Source: Granulosicoccus sp964435305 (GTDB taxonomy: Bacteria; Pseudomonadota; Gammaproteobacteria; Granulosicoccales; Granulosicoccaceae). From it: a stretch of DNA of 64,000 bases. The stretch's first letter is position 1; each line of letters opens with the position of its first letter. A program made the position numbers and the translations under genes. The notes under the pieces were generated by a model, which saw only the letters and a list, made by a program, of their open reading frames with translations, had not been told where the DNA came from and did not search any database. The stretch is from NCBI GenBank assembly GCA_964435305.1, contig CAYSZH010000003.1, positions 1-64,000 of the forward strand. The letters run 5' to 3'. This document shows, piece after piece, positions 52,105-60,938 of this stretch.

Positions 52105-53076
52105 TCACTTTACTCGTCGTGACAGCAACGCAGCAAAATCGATCCGAAATAAACCAGACATAACAATAACAGCAATTCCGATCGCAGCCATTGTTGATAA
52201 GGCATCTTTGAAAAATAGCAAACCAATAAAGGTGGCCGACACCACTTGCATATAAACCACCGGTGCAAGCGTTGCAGGTGTTGCACGGGATAGCGCCATT
52301 ATAGAGAAAAGATTTGCCAATACCGATGTCACACCTGATACAAGCAGTAAGGTAGGTTCCTGTAAGCCATACTTTAACAATTCATACAATCCCAACGGTG
52401 TTAGCAGTACAGCAGCAATCGAAAATTGTGCCGCCACTTGCATCAAGGGCGGCCCCGATGCGGCTGCCCAGCGAGTTGCGGTTAAAAAAGCGCCATAGAA
52501 TATCCCTGCCAGCAAAGCCCAATAAACGCCAATGGACGATGCTGCATTAGCGGGCGCTATTAAGACCGCGGAGTCGCTGTCTTGATCTGCCGGGATTCGA
52601 GAATCAAAACCGTGTTGGAGTCCAGCAAGTGTTTCACGCAGGACGGCAGGCTGCAGTACAAGCAGCACACCCATAAATCCAACGATGACAGAAATCCAAT
52701 CCAGCGTATTAGGTTTTTCACCCAGCAACACGGCCGAGAGTACAACAGCCAATATCGGACCTACAAAAAAAGCACCAAAGACATCGGCAATAGGGCTTAA
52801 GCCAACGGCTTTAATGATGGTCACCACGGTGAGCACGATAAGCACCCCGCGCAACATCTGGCGGCCCCAAAACTGTTGAGACAAGGGCTCAGACCCTTTA
52901 GCGCGTACAGCAAATGGAATAATAAAAAGGCTACCAATAAGGAATCTAATCCAGGCCACGATCGATGCAGAATACGGGCTTGAATTCAGTACAACCTTTG
53001 CAATAGCATCCCCAACCGGAATAAGCACCATGCCAAGCATCATAAAAGCAACAGCCGCAAGCGTTTTACTGTTCAA
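52105..53076 (-). CDS. EamA-family transporter
   Basis: About 323 residues if the TTG at 53076 is used, giving M-N-S-K-T-L-A-A-V-A-F-M-M-L-G, the normal EamA opening; the frame is open to 53199, but that would overlap the amidohydrolase gene by 119 bases. Ten helices, two repeats (I-A-L-x-G-V-L-x-x, E-K-P-N-T-L-D-W near 150, final L-L-F-F-K-D-A-L). No strong ribosome binding site precedes the TTG. Likely exports a product of the neighbouring amidohydrolase/racemase steps, or imports their substrate. Confidence 0.82.
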   Translation of the reverse strand: MNSKTLAAVAFMMLGMVLIPVGDAIAKVVLNSSPYSASIVAWIRFLIGSLFIIPFAVRAKGSEPLSQQFWGRQMLRGVLIVLTVVTIIKAVGLSPIADVFGAFFVGPILAVVLSAVLLGEKPNTLDWISVIVGFMGVLLVLQPAVLRETLAGLQHGFDSRIPADQDSDSAVLIAPANAASSIGVYWALLAGIFYGAFLTATRWAAASGPPLMQVAAQFSIAAVLLTPLGLYELLKYGLQEPTLLLVSGVTSVLANLFSIMALSRATPATLAPVVYMQVVSATFIGLLFFKDALSTMAAIGIAVIVMSGLFRIDFAALLSRRVK

Positions 53077-53080
53077 ATTT

Positions 53081-54217
53081 CTACGCCGGGAGCCGCTGCC
53101 GTACCAAGCTCGACCAAAACAATACACCGGTTTCAAGCAAATCGTCGTTAAAATCGTAGTCAGTTGAATGTAAGGCTTGCGCGTGCGCTCCGCTCTCACC
53201 GTTACCTAACAGCAAAAAACAACCGGGTACAGCCGCACTGAATTGGGCAAAATCTTCTGAAAAGCTCATTGGCGAACAATTGGCATCGATGTTCAGGTCG
53301 AGATCTATCGATACTTCGGCCACTGCATCAGTGGGTTCTTGGGCATTAATGGCTTCGACAAACTCGGTGTCGAATGTCATATCGATGGTCACAGCATGAG
53401 ACGCCGCCACACCAGCAACAATTTGTCGCATAAATTTTTCTATGCTATTTCGATCTTCTGGCACTCGCGCCCGCACATCACCTTTTAAAATTGCCGTGCC
53501 TGGCAGTACATTGCGTTGCCCATCAGTGATAAATTCAGTTACTGACAAAACTGCACCCGAGTCGGGGGCCAGCTTACGCGACACAATAGTTTGTAAGGCC
53601 ATCACCAGCTCGGCACCTACTGTTATCGCATCCACACCCAACTGCGGCATTGAGGCATGCCCGCCTTTCCCGCTTATCGTTATGGTAAAGAGGCTTTCGC
53701 TGGCGCAAATTTGCCCTACGCGCGTTTTGACATAACCCATAGGCATACCCGGCATATTGTGGATGCCGTACACTTCCTGAATCGGATGCTTCTGTAAAAA
53801 ACCTTCATCCAGCATGGCTTTAGCACCCAGGCCATGCTCTTCATTTGGCTGAAAAATAAACACCACCGTGCCGTTAAATGAAGGGTTGTTGGCTAACTGC
53901 TCTGCAGCACCCAAGAGCATCGCCGTATGACCATCATGGCCACAGGCATGCATCACTCCAGGCGTTTGCGATACATAATCGTGAGTAGAAGTCTCGCTTA
54001 ATGGCAACGCATCCATATCCGCGCGCAAACCGATCATCCGATTGCCGTGGCCAGACTTAAGCACACCCACAACTCCACAGCCTTCGTGAACCTCAAGGCC
54101 GAGCTTGCGCAAGTGTGCGGCAACCACAGACTTAGTGCGTTCCTCTTGAAAACCAAGTTCAGGGTGACGGTGTAAATCTTGACGAACGGCGCGCAGCGAC
54201 TTGATCAGGTTGCTCAT
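53081..54217 (-). CDS. M20-family amidohydrolase (hippurate hydrolase-like)
   Basis: About 378 residues from ATG 54217. M20D motifs: D-L-H-R-H-P-E-L-G-F-Q-E-E-R, L-R-A-D-M-D-A-L-P, H-A-C-G-H-D-G-H-T and Q-P-N-E-E-H-G-L-G-A-K-A-M, which supply the metal ligands and catalytic glutamate. Such enzymes cleave N-acyl or N-carbamoyl amino acids. It is the next gene after the racemase-family gene, 102 bases downstream of it. Combined with an importer upstream, it probably frees an amino acid from an imported amide. Confidence 0.9.
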   Translation of the reverse strand: MSNLIKSLRAVRQDLHRHPELGFQEERTKSVVAAHLRKLGLEVHEGCGVVGVLKSGHGNRMIGLRADMDALPLSETSTHDYVSQTPGVMHACGHDGHTAMLLGAAEQLANNPSFNGTVVFIFQPNEEHGLGAKAMLDEGFLQKHPIQEVYGIHNMPGMPMGYVKTRVGQICASESLFTITISGKGGHASMPQLGVDAITVGAELVMALQTIVSRKLAPDSGAVLSVTEFITDGQRNVLPGTAILKGDVRARVPEDRNSIEKFMRQIVAGVAASHAVTIDMTFDTEFVEAINAQEPTDAVAEVSIDLDLNIDANCSPMSFSEDFAQFSAAVPGCFLLLGNGESGAHAQALHSTDYDFNDDLLETGVLFWSSLVRQRLPA

Positions 54218-54319
54218 GCTGTACTTCCGGGTTTCAGTCTCAAGTGTCCTAGGGGCCGAAAAAGATGAAAGAGACAGCCTAACATTCACACAATAGGCGT
54301 GCTCAACTATCGTGTGGCG

Positions 54320-54994
54320 TTAATCTATGGCCGCGTACGAGCGCTGCACGCTAATTAGCCCTGAAAGCATTTGCGTGGCGGCGACCACCCCGTCAATCAC
54401 GGGCAAGGAATGCACCTTTGACAAGCGCATAGCCAGCGGTGCCATGCCTGCGCATCCCAGCACAATAGCGCCCGCACCATCGTTGGCTTTAGCGCGGGCA
54501 ATTTCCTCAGATACTTTATCTTCTGCTGCGCTTCCAGGCTCTTCCAAAGCCAGCACGGGTACATCGCTAGCTCTTACCCGGCAGCACATCGATGCTATGC
54601 CATAACGCTCTAAATTTTCCTCTATAACTGGAATTGACACCGCCAATGTGGTCACAACAGAAAAGCGATGCCCCAGCATCATACTGGCGTGGAATGCAGC
54701 CTCACCAATACCCAGCACCGGTTTATTGGTAAGCGCACGACAGGCATCAAGCCCGGTATCATCAAAACAAGCGATGATAAAACCGTCCATACCATCGGCA
54801 ATACCGGTTTTGATTTCACTGAGCAAACCGGGCACAGCCGCATCTCCGTCTTCTGCGCCCTGAATAGATGCTGGGCCAGATTTTGATGTCGCCGTATGGA
54901 CGCTCAGGTGTGTTGGCGCAAAAGCACGTGCAGCCTGCCCGACTTTTTCTGTCATCGACTCTGTCGTGTTGGGGTTAACAATAAGAATATTCAT
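54320..54994 (-). CDS. Asp/Glu/hydantoin racemase-family protein
   Basis: A 224-residue cofactor-independent racemase-like protein. I-V-N-P-N-T-T-E-S-M-T is the family N terminus. The two catalytic cysteines occur in I-I-A-C-F-D-D-T-G and V-L-G-C-A-G-M-A, as in hydantoin racemases and related decarboxylases. It lies between the importer genes and the amidohydrolase in the same operon, which fits conversion of a hydantoin or amino-acid derivative to one enantiomer before cleavage. Substrate not determined. Confidence 0.9.
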   Translation of the reverse strand: MNILIVNPNTTESMTEKVGQAARAFAPTHLSVHTATSKSGPASIQGAEDGDAAVPGLLSEIKTGIADGMDGFIIACFDDTGLDACRALTNKPVLGIGEAAFHASMMLGHRFSVVTTLAVSIPVIEENLERYGIASMCCRVRASDVPVLALEEPGSAAEDKVSEEIARAKANDGAGAIVLGCAGMAPLAMRLSKVHSLPVIDGVVAATQMLSGLISVQRSYAAID

Positions 54995-55017
54995 GGCATG
55001 TTTATCAATTGTGCGGC

Positions 55018-55830
55018 TTAAACGGCAGGACGTCGCTTACGACTAATCCGCAACAGCAGTAAAAACAAACCAATCATGCAAAAGGAGAACACCGTTGTAA
55101 GCGTACCCAATGCATACAACACAGGAGTTGTGACGCTTGTCGTCATGCCATAGATTTCTAATGGCAATGTGTTGTAACTGCCCGCGGTAAGCAAGGTCCT
55201 GGCAAATTCATCATAAGAGAGTGTAAATCCGAATAAGGCTACCCCTATCAGGCTGGGAAAGATGATTGGAATGACCACATATTTAAGCGTTTGCCAAGAG
55301 CTGGCGCCGAGATCTTTCGCTGCTTCTTCATAAGCCCCATCGAACCGATTGAATACCGCAAACATGATCAAAAGGCCAAACGGCAAGGTCCAGGTCAGTT
55401 GACTGCCGAGGCCCGAGCTTGACCAATGCACATCCCAATCGAGTAAGTTAAACAGGATACCCACACCAAGAGAGATGAGTATCGATGGAATAATAAGGCT
55501 TGTAATCACAATATAAAACATGATTGACGCACCTTTAAATCGATGCCTAAATGCCAAGCCCCCCATGACTGATACGAGAACGGTAACCACCATGACGATC
55601 AAACCCAGGCTCATGGAGCGTCTGAACGAGCCCCAAATATCACCCACCGCTTGCTGTTCAAATAGATTAGTAAACCAATGCACTGAAACACCGTTCATTG
55701 GAAAAGTCAGACCACCCTGCGGCCCCTGGAAAGACAATATGGCAATCGTTAATGTTGGTCCGTACAAGAACAACACAAACAGCGCAAAAAAACATGCCAG
55801 TATATAAAAGCTAAGCCCGCGTTTTTGCAT
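55018..55830 (-). CDS. ABC transporter permease, PotC type
   Basis: A 270-residue inner membrane protein with six helices. The E-A-A-K-D-L-G-A-S-S-W-Q-T-L EAA loop that contacts the ATPase lies near residue 172, and the PotC-type N-terminal helix (Y-G-P-T-L-T-I-A-I-L-S-F) is present. It is two bases downstream of the PotB-type permease and 23 bases ahead of the racemase-family gene. Confidence 0.92.
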   Translation of the reverse strand: MQKRGLSFYILACFFALFVLFLYGPTLTIAILSFQGPQGGLTFPMNGVSVHWFTNLFEQQAVGDIWGSFRRSMSLGLIVMVVTVLVSVMGGLAFRHRFKGASIMFYIVITSLIIPSILISLGVGILFNLLDWDVHWSSSGLGSQLTWTLPFGLLIMFAVFNRFDGAYEEAAKDLGASSWQTLKYVVIPIIFPSLIGVALFGFTLSYDEFARTLLTAGSYNTLPLEIYGMTTSVTTPVLYALGTLTTVFSFCMIGLFLLLLRISRKRRPAV

Positions 55831-55832
55831 GC

Positions 55833-56696
55833 TTATAGCTCCCGCCTAATGTCGACCAAACGCAGCATGGTACCGACCATCAGCAACACCGTTATCAGCA
55901 ACACAACGGCACTTGCCGACGCCGCAGGGTACTGTAACAAGCCTATTTCGTTAGAGATTACCCGACCAACCGATGCGCTTTGCCCACCACTCATAAACCG
56001 CACGGTAATAAAGTCACCCATAACCAGCGTGACCACAAATATAGAACCGATCATAATGCCAGGCTTTGTCAGCGGAATAATGACATGCTGCAATATCTGT
56101 CGTCCTGACGCCCCTGCATCACGCGCCGCCTCAATAAGCGACCGGTCGATACGCATCATCGTATTAAATATCGGCACGATCATAAACAAACAAAATAAAT
56201 GCACAAAGGCCAATATCACCGCAAAATCTGAAAACAGTAACCACTCCAACGGCTCATCAATCCAGCCCCAGCGCTGTAAGGCTGTGTTGGCTATTCCGTT
56301 TCGCCCCAAAAACGGTATCCAGGAGATCATTCGGATAATATTGGACGTCCAAAATGGAATCGTACAAACCAGAAATAAAACGATTTGCATTTGCAGGGAT
56401 CGAACATGAAACGCCAGAAAATAAGCAACCGTGAACCCGATCAGTAAACAACACACCCAGGTAATAGCGGTGAACATCAGTGTTTTTATATAAACACTCA
56501 ATGTGACCTGTGAGGTCAGTAAAAATTGATAGTTATCGAACTGAAAGGCTGGATAGTAGCTGTATTCGGTGCTGCCCCAAAAGCTCACCATAAAGATGAC
56601 CGCAACCGGAATCAGTAAAAAAAAACTCAACACAACGAGTAAAGGGCTGACAAGCAGCCAGCCCCTTACTGTGTGGTTTGCAAATAGTCGTCTCAC
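55833..56696 (-). CDS. ABC transporter permease, PotB type
   Basis: A 287-residue protein with six helices; the first part L-L-V-S-P-L-L-V-V-L-S-F-F-L is typical of PotB-type permeases. The EAA motif reads E-A-A-R-D-A-G-A-S-G-R-Q-I near residue 190. It pairs with the PotC-type permease to form the membrane channel of an importer. The gap to the binding-protein gene upstream is 56 bases. Confidence 0.92.
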   Translation of the reverse strand: MRRLFANHTVRGWLLVSPLLVVLSFFLLIPVAVIFMVSFWGSTEYSYYPAFQFDNYQFLLTSQVTLSVYIKTLMFTAITWVCCLLIGFTVAYFLAFHVRSLQMQIVLFLVCTIPFWTSNIIRMISWIPFLGRNGIANTALQRWGWIDEPLEWLLFSDFAVILAFVHLFCLFMIVPIFNTMMRIDRSLIEAARDAGASGRQILQHVIIPLTKPGIMIGSIFVVTLVMGDFITVRFMSGGQSASVGRVISNEIGLLQYPAASASAVVLLITVLLMVGTMLRLVDIRREL

Positions 56697-56752
56697 AAAT
56701 GGAACAATTCTCTAGTTTTCATGTAACGACATTTACGGTACAACGAAATCTA

Positions 56753-58060
56753 TCAGGCGGCAATGAATTCGTTCCATTTTCTCACCATGTACTGGTTTTC
56801 ATCCATAACCGCATTCCAGCAAGCAACGCTGCCCATACGATCATTGAATGAACCACCGTCTCTCACGGCGCCCGCTTTTTCCATTACAACACCTTGTGGG
56901 TTGACAATTTCTTCTTTCGCTTCCTTACCTTCAAACCAGAAGCCCCACTCGTTTTCGCTCATGAATTGCTTCGACGTCTCTGGCACAGCTGAGTAGTAAC
57001 CTTGACGCATCAGATATCCACCGACCCAACCAGACAAGTACCAGTTGATATACTCGTAAGCTGCATCCAATTCCAGACCACTTAGGTTTTTGGATAAGCC
57101 AAGGCCACCACCCCAGGAGCGATAACCTTCCTTCAGAGGCTGATAGACACATGGAATGCCTTTAGATCGAACCGCTGTGATAGCAGGAGACCACATAGAC
57201 TGGATAACCACTTCGCCCGATGCCATCAAGTTCACGCTTTCGTCAAAGCTCTTCCAGAACGCTCTGAATTGGCCATTTTTCTTGGCTTCGATCATGATCG
57301 CCATGGTCTTGTCAATTTCTTCTTTCGTCATATTACCTTTGTCACCATAGGTGATTTCACCCATAGCCTCACAGACCATCGCGGCATCCATGATTCCAAT
57401 TGACGAGATATCCAGAATTGACGCCTTACCTTTAAATTCAGGGTTTAGCAGTTCCGCCCAAGTGGAAATAGGACGGCCAATAAGATCCGGACGAATGCCC
57501 AGAGTATCTGCATTGTAGATGGTTGGAATGAGCGTCATCCAACCAGATTCTTCCTGGACAAACTGTTTTCCATCTGGCCCATCAACAAAACCGACAGAGT
57601 GAGGAGCCGTGCCCTGTGCAATAGTGCTTTCAGGTGTCAACTTTCCGTTGCGAAAAATACCGACGATTTTGTCGTAATTGTCGATACGCTTGGTGTCCAT
57701 CGGCTGTAAGTTACCGGCAGGCCATACCTTCTTGCATATCCAGTATTCGATATCCGCAATATCAAACGACTTAGGCTGAGTGGCCGCACGCTGCGCAACT
57801 GAATCAGAGTCCAGCGCAGTCATTTCAAGTGTGAATCCCAAGTCTTCTTTGACTTTATCAGCCACATCATTAAGGTTAGATACACCTGTACCAAACTGCC
57901 GCAGGGTCACGTCTTTGATATTCTGTGCCCACAGCATAGGGGCACCGGTAATAGTGCCGGCAGCCACTGTGGCAGCCGCTGCACCTTTTAAAATACGTCT
58001 TCTGCTATTTCCCTTGGGACCAAGAGATTGCAGTTCATCAATTCTCGTCTTATTACTCAT
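56753..58060 (-). CDS. Extracellular solute-binding protein, PotD-like, Tat-exported
   Basis: A 435-residue binding protein. A twin-arginine signal reads S-R-R-R-I-L-K-G near residue 19, followed by a hydrophobic stretch and cleavage around L-W-A-Q. Tat export suggests folding in the cytosol before secretion. The body has G-T-A-P-H-S-V-G-F and N-A-D-T-L-G-I-R-P, as in spermidine/putrescine-type (COG0687) proteins, though the long length and Tat signal set it apart from classical PotD. Substrate may be a polyamine, or a hydantoin/amide judged by the neighbours. Confidence 0.9.
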   Translation of the reverse strand: MSNKTRIDELQSLGPKGNSRRRILKGAAAATVAAGTITGAPMLWAQNIKDVTLRQFGTGVSNLNDVADKVKEDLGFTLEMTALDSDSVAQRAATQPKSFDIADIEYWICKKVWPAGNLQPMDTKRIDNYDKIVGIFRNGKLTPESTIAQGTAPHSVGFVDGPDGKQFVQEESGWMTLIPTIYNADTLGIRPDLIGRPISTWAELLNPEFKGKASILDISSIGIMDAAMVCEAMGEITYGDKGNMTKEEIDKTMAIMIEAKKNGQFRAFWKSFDESVNLMASGEVVIQSMWSPAITAVRSKGIPCVYQPLKEGYRSWGGGLGLSKNLSGLELDAAYEYINWYLSGWVGGYLMRQGYYSAVPETSKQFMSENEWGFWFEGKEAKEEIVNPQGVVMEKAGAVRDGGSFNDRMGSVACWNAVMDENQYMVRKWNEFIAA

Positions 58061-58130
58061 AATTATCTCTCACTGTTTACAGTTAATTTGGCAGCCGCTT
58101 AAAGCCTGACACGTTCGGCTGCATTCCCTA

Positions 58131-59135
58131 TCAAGTAGTACTGGCAAGTTGCACTGGGTGCAAATCATCAGGGACCCAGCCAACAGACACTTCATCGCCT
58201 GGAGCCCATTTAATACTCTGAAATTGGTCGTCGGACAGTGCCGCGATAATATCGTCACCTTCATTTTGTGTAACAACAACATTAACGGTGCGACCAAGAT
58301 ACTCAACGTGTTTAACGGTTCCCCGCACCGATCCATCAACGCTTGATTTTTCAAGCCGGGTACGGTCTGTTCTCAAGGCCGATAATTGATCGTTCACTTT
58401 AATCACGTTGTGTCCACCCATAAACCGTGCGACGAACTCGGTTTTGGGTTCATTAAAAATTTGGCTTGCGGTGCCTGCTTGCACAATCACCGCGTTGTTC
58501 ATTAGAACAATATGATCAGCCAATGCCAAAGCCTCATCCTGACTGTGAGTCACGTGTATAAAGGTGATGCCAAGCTCTCTTTGCAAACGCGCTAACTCAC
58601 CACGCATGGCGATTCGCAAAAAGGGATCCAGTGCCGATAAAGGCTCATCTAATAAAAGAATTTCTGGCTCAGTTATAAGTGCTCGCGCCAATGCCACGCG
58701 TTGTTGCTGCCCTCCCGATAACTGCTCGGGTAAGCGATCCGCAAATTCGTTCATTTGAACCAGCTCAAGCATGGTTTTAGCTTGTTGATGGCGCGCACTT
58801 TTTTCGATGCCTTGCATGCGAAGGCTAAAAGCCACGTTATCCAGAACGCTCAAATGTGGAAACAAGGCGTAGTGCTGAAACATCATCGCTGTGCCGCGTT
58901 GCGCGGGCGACAGCCTGATTATTGACTTACCACCTAGCTTTATATCTCCGCTGGTAACGTCCTCATGACCCGCGATCATGCGCAGTGTGCTGGATTTACC
59001 ACAGCCAGATGGACCGAGCAAACAAACGTACAAACCCGCGTCAAACTTTTGTGAGAATCGATCCACTGCGACTGCAGAATCATCGTAACGCTTTGTGACC
59101 TGTACTAATTCTAAATCTGATCCAAGAGACTGCAT
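58131..59135 (-). CDS. ABC transporter ATP-binding protein, PotA type
   Basis: About 334 residues from ATG 59135, which has AGGG six bases upstream; a GTG at 59153 is possible. Walker A L-G-P-S-G-C-G-K-S-S-T-L, Q-loop M-F-Q-H-Y-A-L-F-P, signature L-S-G-G-Q-Q-Q-R-V-A, Walker B I-L-L-L-D-E-P-L-S-A-L-D and H-loop V-T-H-S. The C-terminal ~90 residues form a TOBE domain. It opens the transport operon and energises the two permeases. Confidence 0.93.
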   Translation of the reverse strand: MQSLGSDLELVQVTKRYDDSAVAVDRFSQKFDAGLYVCLLGPSGCGKSSTLRMIAGHEDVTSGDIKLGGKSIIRLSPAQRGTAMMFQHYALFPHLSVLDNVAFSLRMQGIEKSARHQQAKTMLELVQMNEFADRLPEQLSGGQQQRVALARALITEPEILLLDEPLSALDPFLRIAMRGELARLQRELGITFIHVTHSQDEALALADHIVLMNNAVIVQAGTASQIFNEPKTEFVARFMGGHNVIKVNDQLSALRTDRTRLEKSSVDGSVRGTVKHVEYLGRTVNVVVTQNEGDDIIAALSDDQFQSIKWAPGDEVSVGWVPDDLHPVQLASTT

Positions 59136-59605
59136 TTGACGCCCTAATATCACTCACGCACAAGATTACAAAGCAATCGAAACGCATAGAGTTAAATGTG
59201 TTCTCTCAAACGGCTAATGCCTGCATAAACTATCTACAGGATGCAATGCCATACAAACAAAAGTGGTTTGAGGGCTTATATTAAGCTGATAAACCGCAAC
59301 TTACCTATAGCTGCGTGCTGCTAAATATACATCACAGCGGTGCGCAAATAACAGCACTGAAAATTTCTTTAGTATTTTATCCTTTATTTTCAACACGCTA
59401 CCTAACTGTATTGATTGACTGCTCAAAGCTCAACTTTTCCCATGCCGTAGCATTGGCGTAGCATTGGCGTAGCGAGTTTGCCGATTGCACTGATCTAAGA
59501 TGAGTCTGTGATGAGTCTGTGATGAGTACAGTAATGGACACTCTAACCTCCCAAGTCAGGTTTAAATGGAGTGCACCAGCGTCGCCACCTGACAAGGCGG
59601 CCCAA
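59136..59605. other. Intergenic region between the ABC transporter operon and the desaturase gene
   Basis: About 470 bases with no supported gene. The right part has two adjacent 11-bp tandem repeats (see 59447-59530). The left part must hold the promoter of the transport operon (reading left). A weak TTGCTT-18-TGATAT pair just upstream of 59135 is the best candidate I see, but its spacing to the start is too short to be convincing. Confidence 0.6.
59447..59530. repeat. Two neighbouring 11-bp tandem repeats
   Basis: GTAGCATTGGC is repeated at 59447-59457 and 59458-59468, followed by a partial third copy (GTAGC). After 30 bases GATGAGTCTGT occurs at 59499-59509 and 59510-59520, followed by a partial third copy (GATGAGT). 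Both units are 11 bases, about one helical turn. No function is known. Confidence 0.8.
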
Positions 59606-60790
59606 TCAATCGAAACTGGACCCTTTCGGTGCAAGGTCACCAATCGATGTGACAAGTTCACTCTGTCCCGATTGGCTGGACGCGGTATCAGCAGCCGGCA
59701 CTGGTCTGTCAAACTCATAGTTTGGATCGGCTTGCTGCTTCTTCCAAATCATCCTCATCTCTTGCCAGGCTGCCAATAACGATTTGGGAGCAGGCATATC
59801 GCCTTCTATTTCCTTCGCCAGGGCTTTGAGGTTGTAGCAAGGGATGCCAGCATACATATGATGCTCGGTATGCCAGTTCATTTGCCAATAGAAGAATCCA
59901 ATAACAGGGTTCAGTTTAATTGAACGTGTGTTCTTTCTAAAGTCTGCATTGTTTAGCATCAAACCACAGTGCTGTGTCGTGCCCAATAAATAGGAACCGA
60001 TATTGGCAATATACGATGGTAGTGTAATCACGCAAATCAGAACCCACCAACCCGTAGCTAAAGAGAAAATCAGAATAGCCAAATGAAATAGCATTAAGCA
60101 TCGTGACCAGCATACAGATTGCTTAAACGCAACTGGCTGATCTGCATGCAACTTCTGCAACCACTCTTGCGAAGGAATATCGGTGTGCCCCTCCGGAATA
60201 CCAAAAGCTGTGCGTGCAGTTAAGTACACCGTCCAAATAAAACCGCCTTTACTAAAGTTACGGCTTGGCCTTGAAAATAAATTTAATGTACACAGTTGGA
60301 ACAACAACCACGGCGCTAACGAAGGAATAAGCGGTAGAACGTTTTCACGATCTGCTTTTATATGCGTGGTATATCTGTGATGGTACGTATGACTGGCTCC
60401 ATAGTCATAAGGATCCCACCAGCTAATAAGACAGACTGCATGCAAAAACCCTTGATTAAGCGCCTTTGTTTTAAAAACGGTGCCATGCCCCAGCTCATGT
60501 GCTGCCGTTCCCTTAAAAAAGGTAGCCACAAATCCCAGGCCCAATAGTGTTATCAAGAAAGCGACCCACTGTTGTTGCGCCCAAAGAACGACCACTAAGG
60601 CCGCCAGGGCTAGATAAATACCGACATGTCCGCCAGCTTGGATCCAGCCCTGCTTATCGGTTCGGATGGACAGCTCTTTTAGGCGCTGGTGCGCAACAGG
60701 CGCTCGATACCACTTTACACGTAAGGTTTTGCGCACCTCTGATAATGCGGGATAGGCTTTTTCGCCAGCGGTTTCTACTGTGCTATTCAT
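59606..60790 (-). CDS. Fatty acid desaturase
   Basis: About 394 residues from ATG 60790. Histidine boxes typical of membrane di-iron desaturases are present: H-E-L-G-H, H-T-Y-H-H and H-T-E-H-H, with several membrane helices between them. Such enzymes introduce a double bond into an acyl chain or hydroxylate a related lipid. The chain carries a hydrophilic C-terminal extension of about 50 residues (W-Q-E-M-R-M-I-W-K-K and onward). It follows nasA by 148 bases on the same strand, probably not in the same transcript. The exact lipid substrate is unknown. Confidence 0.9.
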   Translation of the reverse strand: MNSTVETAGEKAYPALSEVRKTLRVKWYRAPVAHQRLKELSIRTDKQGWIQAGGHVGIYLALAALVVVLWAQQQWVAFLITLLGLGFVATFFKGTAAHELGHGTVFKTKALNQGFLHAVCLISWWDPYDYGASHTYHHRYTTHIKADRENVLPLIPSLAPWLLFQLCTLNLFSRPSRNFSKGGFIWTVYLTARTAFGIPEGHTDIPSQEWLQKLHADQPVAFKQSVCWSRCLMLFHLAILIFSLATGWWVLICVITLPSYIANIGSYLLGTTQHCGLMLNNADFRKNTRSIKLNPVIGFFYWQMNWHTEHHMYAGIPCYNLKALAKEIEGDMPAPKSLLAAWQEMRMIWKKQQADPNYEFDRPVPAADTASSQSGQSELVTSIGDLAPKGSSFD

Positions 60791-60938
60791 ATTTTTCGAA
60801 TATTGTGTGCCGACAAAACGTCCTGTCACGGAATATTCAACCAAATAGCACCGATTTGCAAAATTTTCCAACCGATACCACGTCTTTGGCCCACACTCGG
60901 CAGCCAAGCTTACGATATTAAGGCGCTTGAGCAGCTTC

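Noticed and set aside
53077..53199. Longer N terminus for the EamA gene starting at 53199
   Set aside because: It would overlap the amidohydrolase gene by 119 bases and add a non-membrane leader that is atypical for the family.
59398..59779. Open frames of 86-106 residues across the 11-bp repeats
   Set aside because: They overlap the desaturase end, show no domain and run through tandem repeats; coding is unlikely.
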